In this document: positions 1 to 6,781 of the stretch, piece after piece
How positions within the stretch are numbered: position 1 is the first letter of the stretch
Layout of the letters: each line of letters begins with the position of its first letter
Assembly: GCA_013298415.1 (NCBI GenBank)
Contig: JAAFHN010000115.1
Coordinates: forward strand, 1 to 7,465
Direction: 5' to 3'
From: Comamonadaceae bacterium
GTDB lineage: Bacteria; Pseudomonadota; Gammaproteobacteria; Burkholderiales; Burkholderiaceae_C
DNA: 7,465 nt
Notes under the pieces: generated by a model
What the model saw: the letters and a program-made list of their open reading frames with translations, nothing else
What the model was told of the DNA's origin: nothing
The model's database searches: none
Position numbers and translations under genes: made by a program

Positions 1-1
1 T

Positions 2-1072
2 GGCCTCACCATCAATTCCGTGATGGACTACCCTGGTGTGAACATCCCGCTGCAAGGTGAAGCCAAAGGCAACTACCACTCACCCAGCATCGGCCCGTAC
101 GACTACTGGGCGGTGGCCTACGCCTACAGCCAGTTTCCCGCTGAAACTGAAAAGGCCGAGCTCGACAAAATTGCCTCGCGCAGCACAGAGCCAGCTCTGG
201 CATTCGCCGACGACGCGGACTTGTCGATGGGCGTCGACCCGAACGCCAACCTGTGGGACCTGAGCAGCGATCCACTCGACTTCTACCAACGCCGACTGAA
301 AGTGAGCCAAGAGCTCTGGGCGCATTTGAGCACTCGCCAAGCCAAGCTGGGCGACGACCCACAACGCACGCGCCGCAGCCTGAACTCAGGCTTCAACCAG
401 CTCTTTGGTGCCGTGTTCGGCCTCAGCAAATACGTGGGCGGCATGCACACCGTGCGCGATTTGCCGGGCACCACCGGCAGGCCCAACTACCAGGCGATGA
501 ACCCCGCCAAGCAGCGCCAAGCCTTGCAGTTCGTCACCAACGGCCTCTTCAAATCCGACAGTTTCAAGTTCAGCCCCACCCTGCTCACGCATCTCGGCAC
601 TGACAACAACGAATGGGATCGCGCTGGCCCCCTGTCCATCGCGGGCCGCGTGGCAGGCATTCAAAACATGGCGCTCGATCAGTTGATGAACGCCCGCACC
701 ATGAATGCGATTTTGGACTTGCCTCAGTACCTGGCGCCCGAGCAGCGCAAAGGCATCATCAGCGTGAGCGAGGTGTTCTCCACCGTGCAGGGCGCAGTTT
801 GGCAAGAGCTGGCCACCGGTTCAGACACAGATCGCATGCGCCGCAACCTGCAGCGCGAATACCTGCGCCGGATGACCGCCACCATCACCCGCGGTGGCAT
901 GCCCGGCGATGCCCAAGCCATCGCCCGCGTGCAAGCTCAATCACTCCAAGCCCAGCTCCAGCGCGCAGTGGCCAAACCAGGCAAAACCAGCCCAGAGCAC
1001 CAAGCCCACTTGAAAGACAGCCTCAACACGCTCACGGAAGCCTTGAAAGCCACGATGTCAAAAACCGGCTAA
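2..1072 (+). CDS. Zinc-dependent metalloprotease, Met-zincin (DUF4953) type, C-terminal part, 5' cut by window edge
   Basis: The reading frame is open from base 2 to the TAA at 1070-1072 (356 residues). It starts inside the protein, so the ATG/GTG near base 20 is not a true start. Residues 6-10 read SVMDY, the Met-turn that in this family follows the HExxHxxGxxH zinc site by a few dozen residues; the zinc ligands therefore lie just outside the window. The helical C-terminal region also fits the family as I know it: EPALAFADDADL (about 58-69), DPNANLWDL and DPLDFYQRRL (about 78-97), KYVGGMHTVRD (about 143-153), PAKQRQAL (about 169-176), VSEVFSTVQGAVWQEL (about 257-272) and RRNLQREYLRRM (about 280-291). 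Members are large exported proteases of roughly 800-950 residues with DUF5117/DUF5118 regions upstream; their physiological substrates are mostly unknown. The family call is firm. Catalytic competence cannot be judged here. A solute-binding protein gene follows after 66 bases on the same strand. Confidence 0.9.
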   Translation, partial: GLTINSVMDYPGVNIPLQGEAKGNYHSPSIGPYDYWAVAYAYSQFPAETEKAELDKIASRSTEPALAFADDADLSMGVDPNANLWDLSSDPLDFYQRRLKVSQELWAHLSTRQAKLGDDPQRTRRSLNSGFNQLFGAVFGLSKYVGGMHTVRDLPGTTGRPNYQAMNPAKQRQALQFVTNGLFKSDSFKFSPTLLTHLGTDNNEWDRAGPLSIAGRVAGIQNMALDQLMNARTMNAILDLPQYLAPEQRKGIISVSEVFSTVQGAVWQELATGSDTDRMRRNLQREYLRRMTATITRGGMPGDAQAIARVQAQSLQAQLQRAVAKPGKTSPEHQAHLKDSLNTLTEALKATMSKTG

Positions 1073-1085
1073 AACTGAGGGTCTG

Positions 1086-1124
1086 GGGTCGATTCAAGTC
1101 GATCCCGGCTCTCCTCCGATTTTT
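1086..1124 (+). terminator. Weak candidate terminator after the metalloprotease
   Basis: In the 66-base gap, GGG-TCGA (1086-1092) can pair with TCGA-t-CCC (1099-1106) around a six-base TTCAAG loop, giving a 7-bp stem with one bulged T at 1103. A run of five T lies at 1120-1124, but 13 bases beyond the stem, which is too far for a textbook intrinsic terminator. The gap would also have to hold any promoter of the next gene; I see no convincing -35/-10 pair. Read-through from the protease gene is possible. Confidence 0.22.
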
Positions 1125-1138
1125 AACGCCAGTCTTCG

Positions 1139-2092
1139 ATGAAGTTGCCCGTCTTCCTATGTGCGAGCGCCTTGGCACTTGCCTTTTCTACCGCCACGCA
1201 CGCCGACAACATTTTTCGCATCTCAACTGGAAGCACAGGCGGCACTTACTACCCCATCGGCAGCATCGTGGCGGCCGGCGTCAGTCAGCCTGACAAGCTG
1301 CAAGTCTCGGCCCAAGCCTCAAGTGGGTCGGTGGCGAATGTGAACGGCATTTCGCGTGGGGATTGGGATTCGGGCTTCTCGCAAGCCGACGTGGCCACCT
1401 GGGCCCATCGGGGCACGATGATTTTTGAAGGGGCAGCGCGGCGCACCGATTTGCGCCTGATTGCCAACCTTTATCCCGAAACCCTGCACGTGGTGGTGCG
1501 CAAAGATTCAAACATTCGCAGCGTGGCCGATTTGAAGGGAAAGCGCGTGTCGCTGGATGTGCCGGGCAGCGGCACTTTGGCCAATGCGCTGATGGTGCTG
1601 GAAGCACACGGGGTGAAGGAAAGCGAGATTGAGCCGCAATACATCAAGCCGCACCAAGCCACTGATAGGCTGCTCGATGGCCAATTGGATGCGTTTTTCT
1701 TTGTGGGGGGTGCGCCTGTATCAGCCATTGCGCAACTTGCTGCATCTGCGGCTGGAATCCGGCTCCTTCCGATTACGGGCGCAGCAGCGCAAGCCTTGCG
1801 CAACGACAGCCCTTACTGGTACGAATACAGCTTGCAGCCTGGCACCTATGCGGGCGTGGACGCCGTACAGACGCTCGCAGTCGGTGCGCAATGGGTGACG
1901 AGCTCCAGAGCCGATGCGGCGGTGGTCTACCAAATCACCAAAGCGCTCTTCTCGGAAGCTACGCAAAAGGCACTCCAGGCGGGCCATCCCAACGGCAAAT
2001 TGATCACGCTTCAAAGCGCGGTTACCGGAGCGGGCATTCCACTGCACCCGGGCGCCGAAAGGTTCTACAGAGAAGTTGGTGCGCTGAAATGA
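1139..2092 (+). CDS. TAXI-family TRAP transporter solute-binding protein, periplasmic
   Basis: A 317-residue exported protein. TAXI proteins are the periplasmic receptors of one branch of TRAP secondary transporters: they bind a small solute, often an organic acid or amino acid, and pass it to a fused DctQM-type permease. Seen here: a signal peptide at residues 1-22 with a hydrophobic core and likely cleavage after THA; the hallmark GSTGGTYYPIG (31-41) just after strand one; a periplasmic-binding hinge region with VADLKGKRVSLDVPGSGT (129-146); DGQLDAFFFVGGAP (180-193); and the C-terminal PLHPGAERFYREVG (301-314), typical of the family. Length is normal and the fold looks complete. The ATG start is chosen because it gives a well-formed signal peptide, although no clear Shine-Dalgarno sequence precedes it. 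No TRAP permease gene is in the window, so it is an orphan as far as can be seen. Its stop codon overlaps the next gene's start (ATGA). Ligand unknown. Confidence 0.93.
   Translation: MKLPVFLCASALALAFSTATHADNIFRISTGSTGGTYYPIGSIVAAGVSQPDKLQVSAQASSGSVANVNGISRGDWDSGFSQADVATWAHRGTMIFEGAARRTDLRLIANLYPETLHVVVRKDSNIRSVADLKGKRVSLDVPGSGTLANALMVLEAHGVKESEIEPQYIKPHQATDRLLDGQLDAFFFVGGAPVSAIAQLAASAAGIRLLPITGAAAQALRNDSPYWYEYSLQPGTYAGVDAVQTLAVGAQWVTSSRADAAVVYQITKALFSEATQKALQAGHPNGKLITLQSAVTGAGIPLHPGAERFYREVGALK
2089..2092 (+). other. ATGA stop-start overlap joining TAXI gene and downstream gene
   Basis: The TGA stop of the TAXI gene (2090-2092) shares bases with the ATG at 2089-2091, which is in frame with the following 530-codon gene. 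Such overlaps usually mean one transcript and re-initiation by the same ribosome. A second in-frame ATG at 2116 (residue 10) is the main rival start and would also leave a signal peptide. Neither has a strong Shine-Dalgarno sequence, which favours coupling. Confidence 0.7.
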
Positions 2093-3681
2093 GCGGCGCA
2101 GCATGTAAGCGCTCGATGTTCAGTCGGGCGCTGGGCAGATTCGCGGCATGCTGGCTGTGCGGCATCGCCCTGCACGCAACGGTTTCGCAGGCCCAGCCCT
2201 TGGTACCTGGCTGGCCAGCAAACAAAATTGCGCAGGGCACGGTGAAGATCGGCGGCTCAGAAGTGCCACTCTTACAGCGCCGACCGGTAGACAGCTTTTT
2301 CACCTACGCAGGCATCGGCGGCGATGGCGACCCCGGCGTGATCATCACGCGCGACCGCAAGATCGACGAGATCATGCGAATCCTGAAGGGCATCGAGAGG
2401 AACACCGGCAGGATCAAGATGCTCACGGTGGTTTTCTACCATGTGAACGCCAGCGACGGGCCAGACGGCATCTTGCGCGACATCCGCAACGCGCCCACCG
2501 ACCGCGTGCTCGAAAAGCACATCATCAATTACCTCAGCCTTTTGCGACAGCTGGAAGGCTACAAAGACGCTACGCGCACGGTGCCAGCCACCTTGATTTT
2601 GTCGCCCGATTTCCTGGGCGAGCTGCACAAAGATTGCCAACCCCACCGATGCAAGATTCCTTGGAACACAGGCCTGCCCCTTGCGCAGGCCTTGAGCGCT
2701 GCTTTTGATTTCTTGAAGCTCGATAAAAGCCAGATTCCTGCCGAATTTTTGGTGCCGAGCACCGAGATCAAAGACTACATCCGCGCGATCAATTGGATGT
2801 CACGCAAGTTCGCGCCCAGCGTGCCTTTCGGCTGGCAGACCAATGTGTGGGCTGGCGATGCCATGGGCCACGCCTGGCTGCACATCGCTGCCCAAAAAGA
2901 CCCCAGCTTGGTTGCCACGCGTGTGAAGGCTGAGAGCGATTTTTTGCGACGCATGAACGTGATGGGAAATGCTGACCCCATGCACGAGCCCCATTTCATC
3001 GCCTTCGACAAATACGAGCGGGATGTGTTTGATCGCGCGCTCGCGGGTGCCGGGGTGAACGCTGGCTACCTGTACAGCGTGCAAGTGTTGGATGTGTACG
3101 TGAAGCTCGTGAAGGGAATTTCTGAGGCTTTCGGCAAAAAGCCAGTGATGCTGTGGCAGGTACCTGGCGGGCATCTGCAAACCGAGGGTGACATCGACGA
3201 GCGAGCAGCGAACGCGTCCACCGAGCCGGACTACTTCTTGGGCAATCCTGCAGTGGCCGACGATCTCTCGAACGTCGCGGCCTACATTCGCAATGCGCGC
3301 ATGCCAACGAATACCCCCATCTACCAATCAAGCGCGAAAACCGTCGGCGAGTACCTCAGTTGCCCGGGCTCGCGGCCGAACTGTTGGAAAGTCGGTCACT
3401 TGCCAGACCTGGTGGCCGCGAATGTGTTTGCCGTGCTTTGGGGCGGCGGCGGCACCACAGCGGTCGTGGGCTTGTCAAGCCAGTTGGACGACAACGGCTG
3501 GGTGTATCGGCGCTTGCAGGCCCATGGCCTCAACAACGGCAATGGCAGCCAAGCACCTGTGGTGCTGGACCCGCCTCAAGCAGCTGCGTCCGCCCTCAAA
3601 CCAAGCGCGAGTCAGGCTGCTCGCACAGGCACTGCGGCGGAAAGCGCGGCAGCGCCCGGCACGAAGGCTGCGCGCAAATGA
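2089..3681 (+). CDS. Exported protein of unknown function, probable beta/alpha-barrel (glycosidase-like) fold
   Basis: I do not recognise a named family. From the ATG at 2089 it has 530 residues. The basic N-terminus and hydrophobic stretch (about 17-33), followed by SQA-QP near 35/36, look like a Sec signal peptide, so it is probably periplasmic or secreted. The mature part alternates hydrophobic strands and helices as in a TIM barrel: FFTYAGIGGDGD (70-81), MLTVVFYHVN (111-120), ATLILSPDF (167-175), VPFGWQTNVWAGDAMGHAWL (245-264), FIAFDKYERD (303-312), KPVMLWQVPGGH (351-362) and NVFAVLWGGGGTT (445-457). Acidic residues at strand ends (D307, E310) and the WQ motifs recall carbohydrate-active barrels, but catalytic residues cannot be assigned. 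Two close cysteine pairs (C183/C188, C425/C432) could form disulfides. The last 40 residues are Ala/Ser/Pro-rich and probably disordered. It is coupled to the TAXI gene, suggesting a shared substrate. Gene reality is firm; the fold is a sequence-reading guess. Confidence 0.85.
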   Translation: MSGAACKRSMFSRALGRFAACWLCGIALHATVSQAQPLVPGWPANKIAQGTVKIGGSEVPLLQRRPVDSFFTYAGIGGDGDPGVIITRDRKIDEIMRILKGIERNTGRIKMLTVVFYHVNASDGPDGILRDIRNAPTDRVLEKHIINYLSLLRQLEGYKDATRTVPATLILSPDFLGELHKDCQPHRCKIPWNTGLPLAQALSAAFDFLKLDKSQIPAEFLVPSTEIKDYIRAINWMSRKFAPSVPFGWQTNVWAGDAMGHAWLHIAAQKDPSLVATRVKAESDFLRRMNVMGNADPMHEPHFIAFDKYERDVFDRALAGAGVNAGYLYSVQVLDVYVKLVKGISEAFGKKPVMLWQVPGGHLQTEGDIDERAANASTEPDYFLGNPAVADDLSNVAAYIRNARMPTNTPIYQSSAKTVGEYLSCPGSRPNCWKVGHLPDLVAANVFAVLWGGGGTTAVVGLSSQLDDNGWVYRRLQAHGLNNGNGSQAPVVLDPPQAAASALKPSASQAARTGTAAESAAAPGTKAARK

Positions 3682-3710
3682 GTTTTTTCACAGGCGCGCC
3701 CGAGGGGCGG

Positions 3711-6092
3711 TCAGCGAAACCGCCCTTCTAGATTCACCCGCAGCGCGGCATGGGTGTCGGCTTCGTTCAGGGTGCTCAATCGGCCAAATGCGTCGGCATT
3801 TGTACTGCTGTTTCTGGTGGTGCGCTGAAGCAAGTTCACGGCTGAAACGCGCAGCTGCATGCCACTTGCCGCACTGGGTTTGAAGCGCAGCACGGCGTAG
3901 GCATCGAGCTCGCGTTTGTCGGACTGATCGCCGCTTTGCGTGGCGCTGCGGCGGTAAGGCCCACCGCAGGAATAGCTGAAGCTGGAGCCATAAGCAAACG
4001 CAGGGTTGACGCGGTGGTCAAAACCCAGGTTTGCGCTGCACGGCGTTTGCGCGGCCAGCCGGTTGTTCGGGCCGGGGATGTTGTCTACCGCGCTTCGATT
4101 GATCGCGGCATTGGCGCGAATGTCAATCGGCGGGGCCTCAGGCCAGAGGTTTTGGAGCGGGGTCTTGAACTCCAACTCCACGCCTTTCACCAGCGCGTTG
4201 CCGATGTTCGTGGGCATGCTCACCCAGCGGGCATCGGGGCCAGTGCCCTGCAGCGTGGTTTGGCTGAAGATCACGCCTTGGACACGGCGCACATAGGTGC
4301 TCACGCTGAACACACCCTGCCCCAAGTTCGGCGCGCTTCGGAAAAAGCGCTCGAATGCCAGGTCAATGCCTGTTGCCAGCTCAGGCTGCAAAAGCGGGTT
4401 GCCCATGCTGTCGGGCGTGAGCGGCGAGTTGTTCACGGCCGTGAATCTGCGCGGAATCAGCTGCGAGGTGCCAGGCGCTTTGAAGGTGCGCGAGAGGCCC
4501 AGGCGAAGCTGCTCGCCCTTGGGGCTGAGCTTCCACAGGCTTTGCAGGATCGGACTTGTGACTTGCGCCGTATTCGCAATGGGGGCGTAGGTGTTGCCCT
4601 GGCTCGTGGTTTCGATCCGCTCCTGGCGCAGGCCCACGTAAAGGCTCCAGTTGGGGGTGACATCCCACTCATCTTGGGCGAACCAGGCCGTGCGGCGCAC
4701 GTTGGCACCGAAGCGTTCGTTGGCAAACACGAGCGGGAGCACGCTGGCAATCGGCAGCGGCGTTTGTTCGTTTTGCACACGAAATTCACTGCGCTCGCTG
4801 CGTTCCAAATCGATACCGGTCACGACTTGGTGGCCATCGCCGAGCGGCAACGTGAGCTTCGCGTTGGCGGAGGTGCCATCGTCTGTGGCGCCGGAGTCAG
4901 TTTGCCGAAGCAAAGCAAGTTGGCCAAGCGGGTTTGTGCCTTGGAACGCGCCCAGGCTTGCGCGATTGTTGCGATTCAAGCCCGCACGCGCCTCGAACTT
5001 GCCTCCGCTCCAAGGCGAGTCTTTCAAAAACTTGTGGGTGTAGTTCAGCCGCCAGCGCGAGCCAGAGCCGTTGGCGTCTACATCGGTGTGCGCGGCTGCA
5101 AAGCGTGGAGGTAAGCCCAGCCGGGTCGTGATCGATTCGTCGTACACGCCCGTGAAATCGTTTCTGCGGGCAAACACATCGAGCGCGAGTGAATCGGCTT
5201 CCGTGAGCGCATAGCGCAGCCGCGCATTCAAGTTTCCTCCGCTGTTGTTGCCGCTGTTACTTTGCTGGTTGAAGCGCTCCAGGGTCGGAGTGCCTGCTGC
5301 GTCAAAACCCTGCTCTGTGGTGCTGCCGTTGTATTTGGTTTTGTCTTTGTTGAGCGAGAGGCCCAAGTTGTAGGTGAACTTGCCGATTTTGTCGTTGACA
5401 GAAAACCCGCTGAATACGCCTGCTCGCGTGCCCGTTCTGATGCCAAAGCGCACAGCTTTTTCGGGGGGCAGGTCACCGTCTTTCAGCACCAAATTGATGC
5501 TACCTGCGACAGCTTGGGTGCTGAATTGGGCTGTGGCGGTGCGAAAGATCTCGATGCGCTCCAATTGGTCTGGCGCGAGGGTGTCGAGCGAAAAACCAGG
5601 CGGCGCTGGCTCGCCGTTGATCAGCACTTGGGTGTAGCCGCGCCCCAAGCCGCGCATGCGGATTTCGCCGCCGCCCCGGCCCGCAGCGCCGCCAATCGTC
5701 ACGCCGGGCGCGCGCTTCAAGACATCGGCAATGTTGGTGTCGCCATGGCGCTCGATTTCTTCTTTGTCGATCACGAGCTTGCTGGCGGTGCTCACCTGCC
5801 GGTCGTCCACATCGCGTTTGCCGCGCACGGTGATGTCGCTTTGCCGCTGCACTTGGGGGTTGCGGCGCCGAGCATCGCGTTCGGCGCGCTGGCGCTCGGC
5901 CTCGCGGTCAGAGCGAACGCGCTGGCGGTCTTCGCCATCACTGCGTTCGCCGCGCTGCGGCGTGGCCTCAGCGCTCGGCGGCTCAGGCGCGTCTTGCGCG
6001 TGGGCGGTGGCTACAAACAACAACGCCGCTGCAAGCGCGGTGGCTTTCAGCGGCGTGTTGGCGAAGGAAGATGAGAGTGCGCGGCGATTCAC
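3711..6092 (-). CDS. TonB-dependent outer-membrane receptor
   Basis: A complete 793-residue receptor that would import a scarce ligand (iron chelate, cobalamin, sugar or other) across the outer membrane using TonB energy. The signal peptide is residues 1-32 (cleavage after AHA). Residues 46-80 form an Arg/Glu/Asp-rich linker. DITVRG (86-91) is the best TonB-box candidate. The plug spans about 97-205, with EEIERHGDTNIADVLKRAPG, GGEIRMRGLGRGYTQVLINGE, LERIEIF and AVAGSINLVLKD; the rest is a 22-strand-type barrel of alternating hydrophobic segments and Asn/Thr-rich loops. There is no STN signalling domain, so sigma/anti-sigma regulation is not indicated. Only two cysteines are seen (685, 709), possibly a loop disulfide. 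The final residues are EGRFR, so the usual terminal aromatic is followed by one Arg. The start codon is GTG (plus-strand CAC at 6090-6092), with GAGG only two bases upstream; an in-frame TGA lies seven codons before it and no ATG alternative fits the signal peptide. It lies 58 bases after sodB. Substrate cannot be assigned. Confidence 0.94.
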   Translation of the reverse strand: MNRRALSSSFANTPLKATALAAALLFVATAHAQDAPEPPSAEATPQRGERSDGEDRQRVRSDREAERQRAERDARRRNPQVQRQSDITVRGKRDVDDRQVSTASKLVIDKEEIERHGDTNIADVLKRAPGVTIGGAAGRGGGEIRMRGLGRGYTQVLINGEPAPPGFSLDTLAPDQLERIEIFRTATAQFSTQAVAGSINLVLKDGDLPPEKAVRFGIRTGTRAGVFSGFSVNDKIGKFTYNLGLSLNKDKTKYNGSTTEQGFDAAGTPTLERFNQQSNSGNNSGGNLNARLRYALTEADSLALDVFARRNDFTGVYDESITTRLGLPPRFAAAHTDVDANGSGSRWRLNYTHKFLKDSPWSGGKFEARAGLNRNNRASLGAFQGTNPLGQLALLRQTDSGATDDGTSANAKLTLPLGDGHQVVTGIDLERSERSEFRVQNEQTPLPIASVLPLVFANERFGANVRRTAWFAQDEWDVTPNWSLYVGLRQERIETTSQGNTYAPIANTAQVTSPILQSLWKLSPKGEQLRLGLSRTFKAPGTSQLIPRRFTAVNNSPLTPDSMGNPLLQPELATGIDLAFERFFRSAPNLGQGVFSVSTYVRRVQGVIFSQTTLQGTGPDARWVSMPTNIGNALVKGVELEFKTPLQNLWPEAPPIDIRANAAINRSAVDNIPGPNNRLAAQTPCSANLGFDHRVNPAFAYGSSFSYSCGGPYRRSATQSGDQSDKRELDAYAVLRFKPSAASGMQLRVSAVNLLQRTTRNSSTNADAFGRLSTLNEADTHAALRVNLEGRFR

Positions 6093-6150
6093 GCCCTCAA
6101 GTATCGGCCTTCAGCGTAAAGAAACATGTCAGAAGAAATTCGGGAACAAC

Positions 6151-6732
6151 TCAGGCGAAGTTCGCCTGGGCAAAGTCCCAGTTCACGAGCTTGTCCAAGA
6201 AGGCTTCCACAAATTTCGGCCGCATGTTGCGGTAGTCGATGTAGTAAGCGTGCTCCCACACGTCAACGGTGAGCAGCGCTTTGTCGGCAGTCGTGAGTGG
6301 CGTGCCGGCAGCGCCGGTGTTCACGATGTCGACGGTGCCATCGGGCTTTTTCACGAGCCAGGTCCAGCCGCTGCCGAAATTGCCCACGGCAGATTTCACA
6401 AATGCTTCTTTGAACGCGGCATAGCTGCCCCATTTCGCATTGATCGCCGCTGCCAGCGCGCCAGTGGGCTCGCCGCCGCCTGCGGGCTTCATGCAGTTCC
6501 AAAAGAAGGTGTGGTTCCAGATCTGGGCGGAGTTGTTGTAGATGCCACCGCTGGATTTTTTGATGATGGATTCCAGATCCATCGATTCGAATTCGGTGCC
6601 TTTTTGCAGGTTGTTCAGGTTCACCACGTAGGCGTTGTGGTGCTTGCCGTGGTGAAACTCAAGCGTCTCGGCGCTGTAGTGCGGGGCCAAAGCGTCTTTG
6701 GCATAGGGGAGCGCTGGCAGAGTGTGTTCCAT
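6151..6732 (-). CDS. sodB: Iron superoxide dismutase (Fe-SOD)
   Basis: Converts superoxide to hydrogen peroxide and oxygen; cytoplasmic, usually a homodimer. The 193-residue protein aligns by eye with E. coli SodB over its whole length, sharing LPALPYAKDALAPH, GGEPTG, NFGSGWTWLVK and LLTVDVWEHAYYIDYRN. All four metal ligands are present: H27, H74, D157 and H161. Q70 in AQIWNHTFFWN and A142 in GAAGTPLTT correspond to the residues that mark the iron rather than manganese type. There is no signal peptide. The frame stays open upstream to 7155, but homology begins exactly at the ATG at 6732-6730, which has AAAGGA six bases upstream. xseA lies upstream on the same strand, an order I know from Burkholderiales; the TonB receptor gene follows 58 bases downstream without a visible terminator. 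In many proteobacteria sodB is controlled by iron through Fur and a small RNA; no Fur box is evident here. Confidence 0.97.
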   Translation of the reverse strand: MEHTLPALPYAKDALAPHYSAETLEFHHGKHHNAYVVNLNNLQKGTEFESMDLESIIKKSSGGIYNNSAQIWNHTFFWNCMKPAGGGEPTGALAAAINAKWGSYAAFKEAFVKSAVGNFGSGWTWLVKKPDGTVDIVNTGAAGTPLTTADKALLTVDVWEHAYYIDYRNMRPKFVEAFLDKLVNWDFAQANFA

Positions 6733-6738
6733 TTGGGT

Positions 6739-6744
6739 TCCTTT
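6739..6744 (-). promoter_or_regulatory. sodB ribosome binding site
   Basis: On the minus strand AAAGGA is followed by a six-base spacer and the ATG at 6732-6730. It settles the sodB start against the much longer open frame, whose upstream part is xseA sequence read out of frame plus intergenic DNA. Confidence 0.75.
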
Positions 6745-6781
6745 GGTTGTGGATGAATCAGAAATCGGGTTCAAACCGCCG

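Noticed and set aside
613..1293. 226-codon ORF in another frame across the metalloprotease end and TAXI start
   Set aside because: Arg/His-rich shadow sequence crossing two clearly coding frames.
1891..2088. Upstream extension of the 530-residue protein to an ATG at 1891, inside the TAXI gene
   Set aside because: It would bury the signal peptide inside the protein and overlap the TAXI gene by about 200 bases with low-complexity shadow sequence. The ATGA overlap start at 2089 is far more natural.
3649..3709. Possible terminators between the convergent genes: a GCAGC/GCTGC stem (3649-3671) before six T (3683-3688), and a CGCCC-GAG-GGGCG hairpin (3697-3709)
   Set aside because: The first stem is short with a 13-base loop and lies 11 bases from the T-run; the second is five base pairs with no T-run after it in either direction that fits. 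Neither is convincing.
3936..5114. 392-codon ORF opposite the TonB receptor gene
   Set aside because: Composition (Arg/Ala/Val/Gly-rich, no motifs) is that of an antisense shadow of a GC-rich gene, and the receptor on the other strand is unmistakable.
5262..6756. Overlapping plus-strand ORFs of 270 and 366 codons opposite the receptor and sodB
   Set aside because: Both run through well-supported genes on the other strand and show no domain signature; they are expected by chance at this GC content.
6745..6781. Search for a Fur box and sigma-70 promoter before sodB
   Set aside because: No GATAATGATTATC-like palindrome and no well-spaced -35/-10 pair stands out; TTTGAA and GATTCA on the minus strand are too weak to call.
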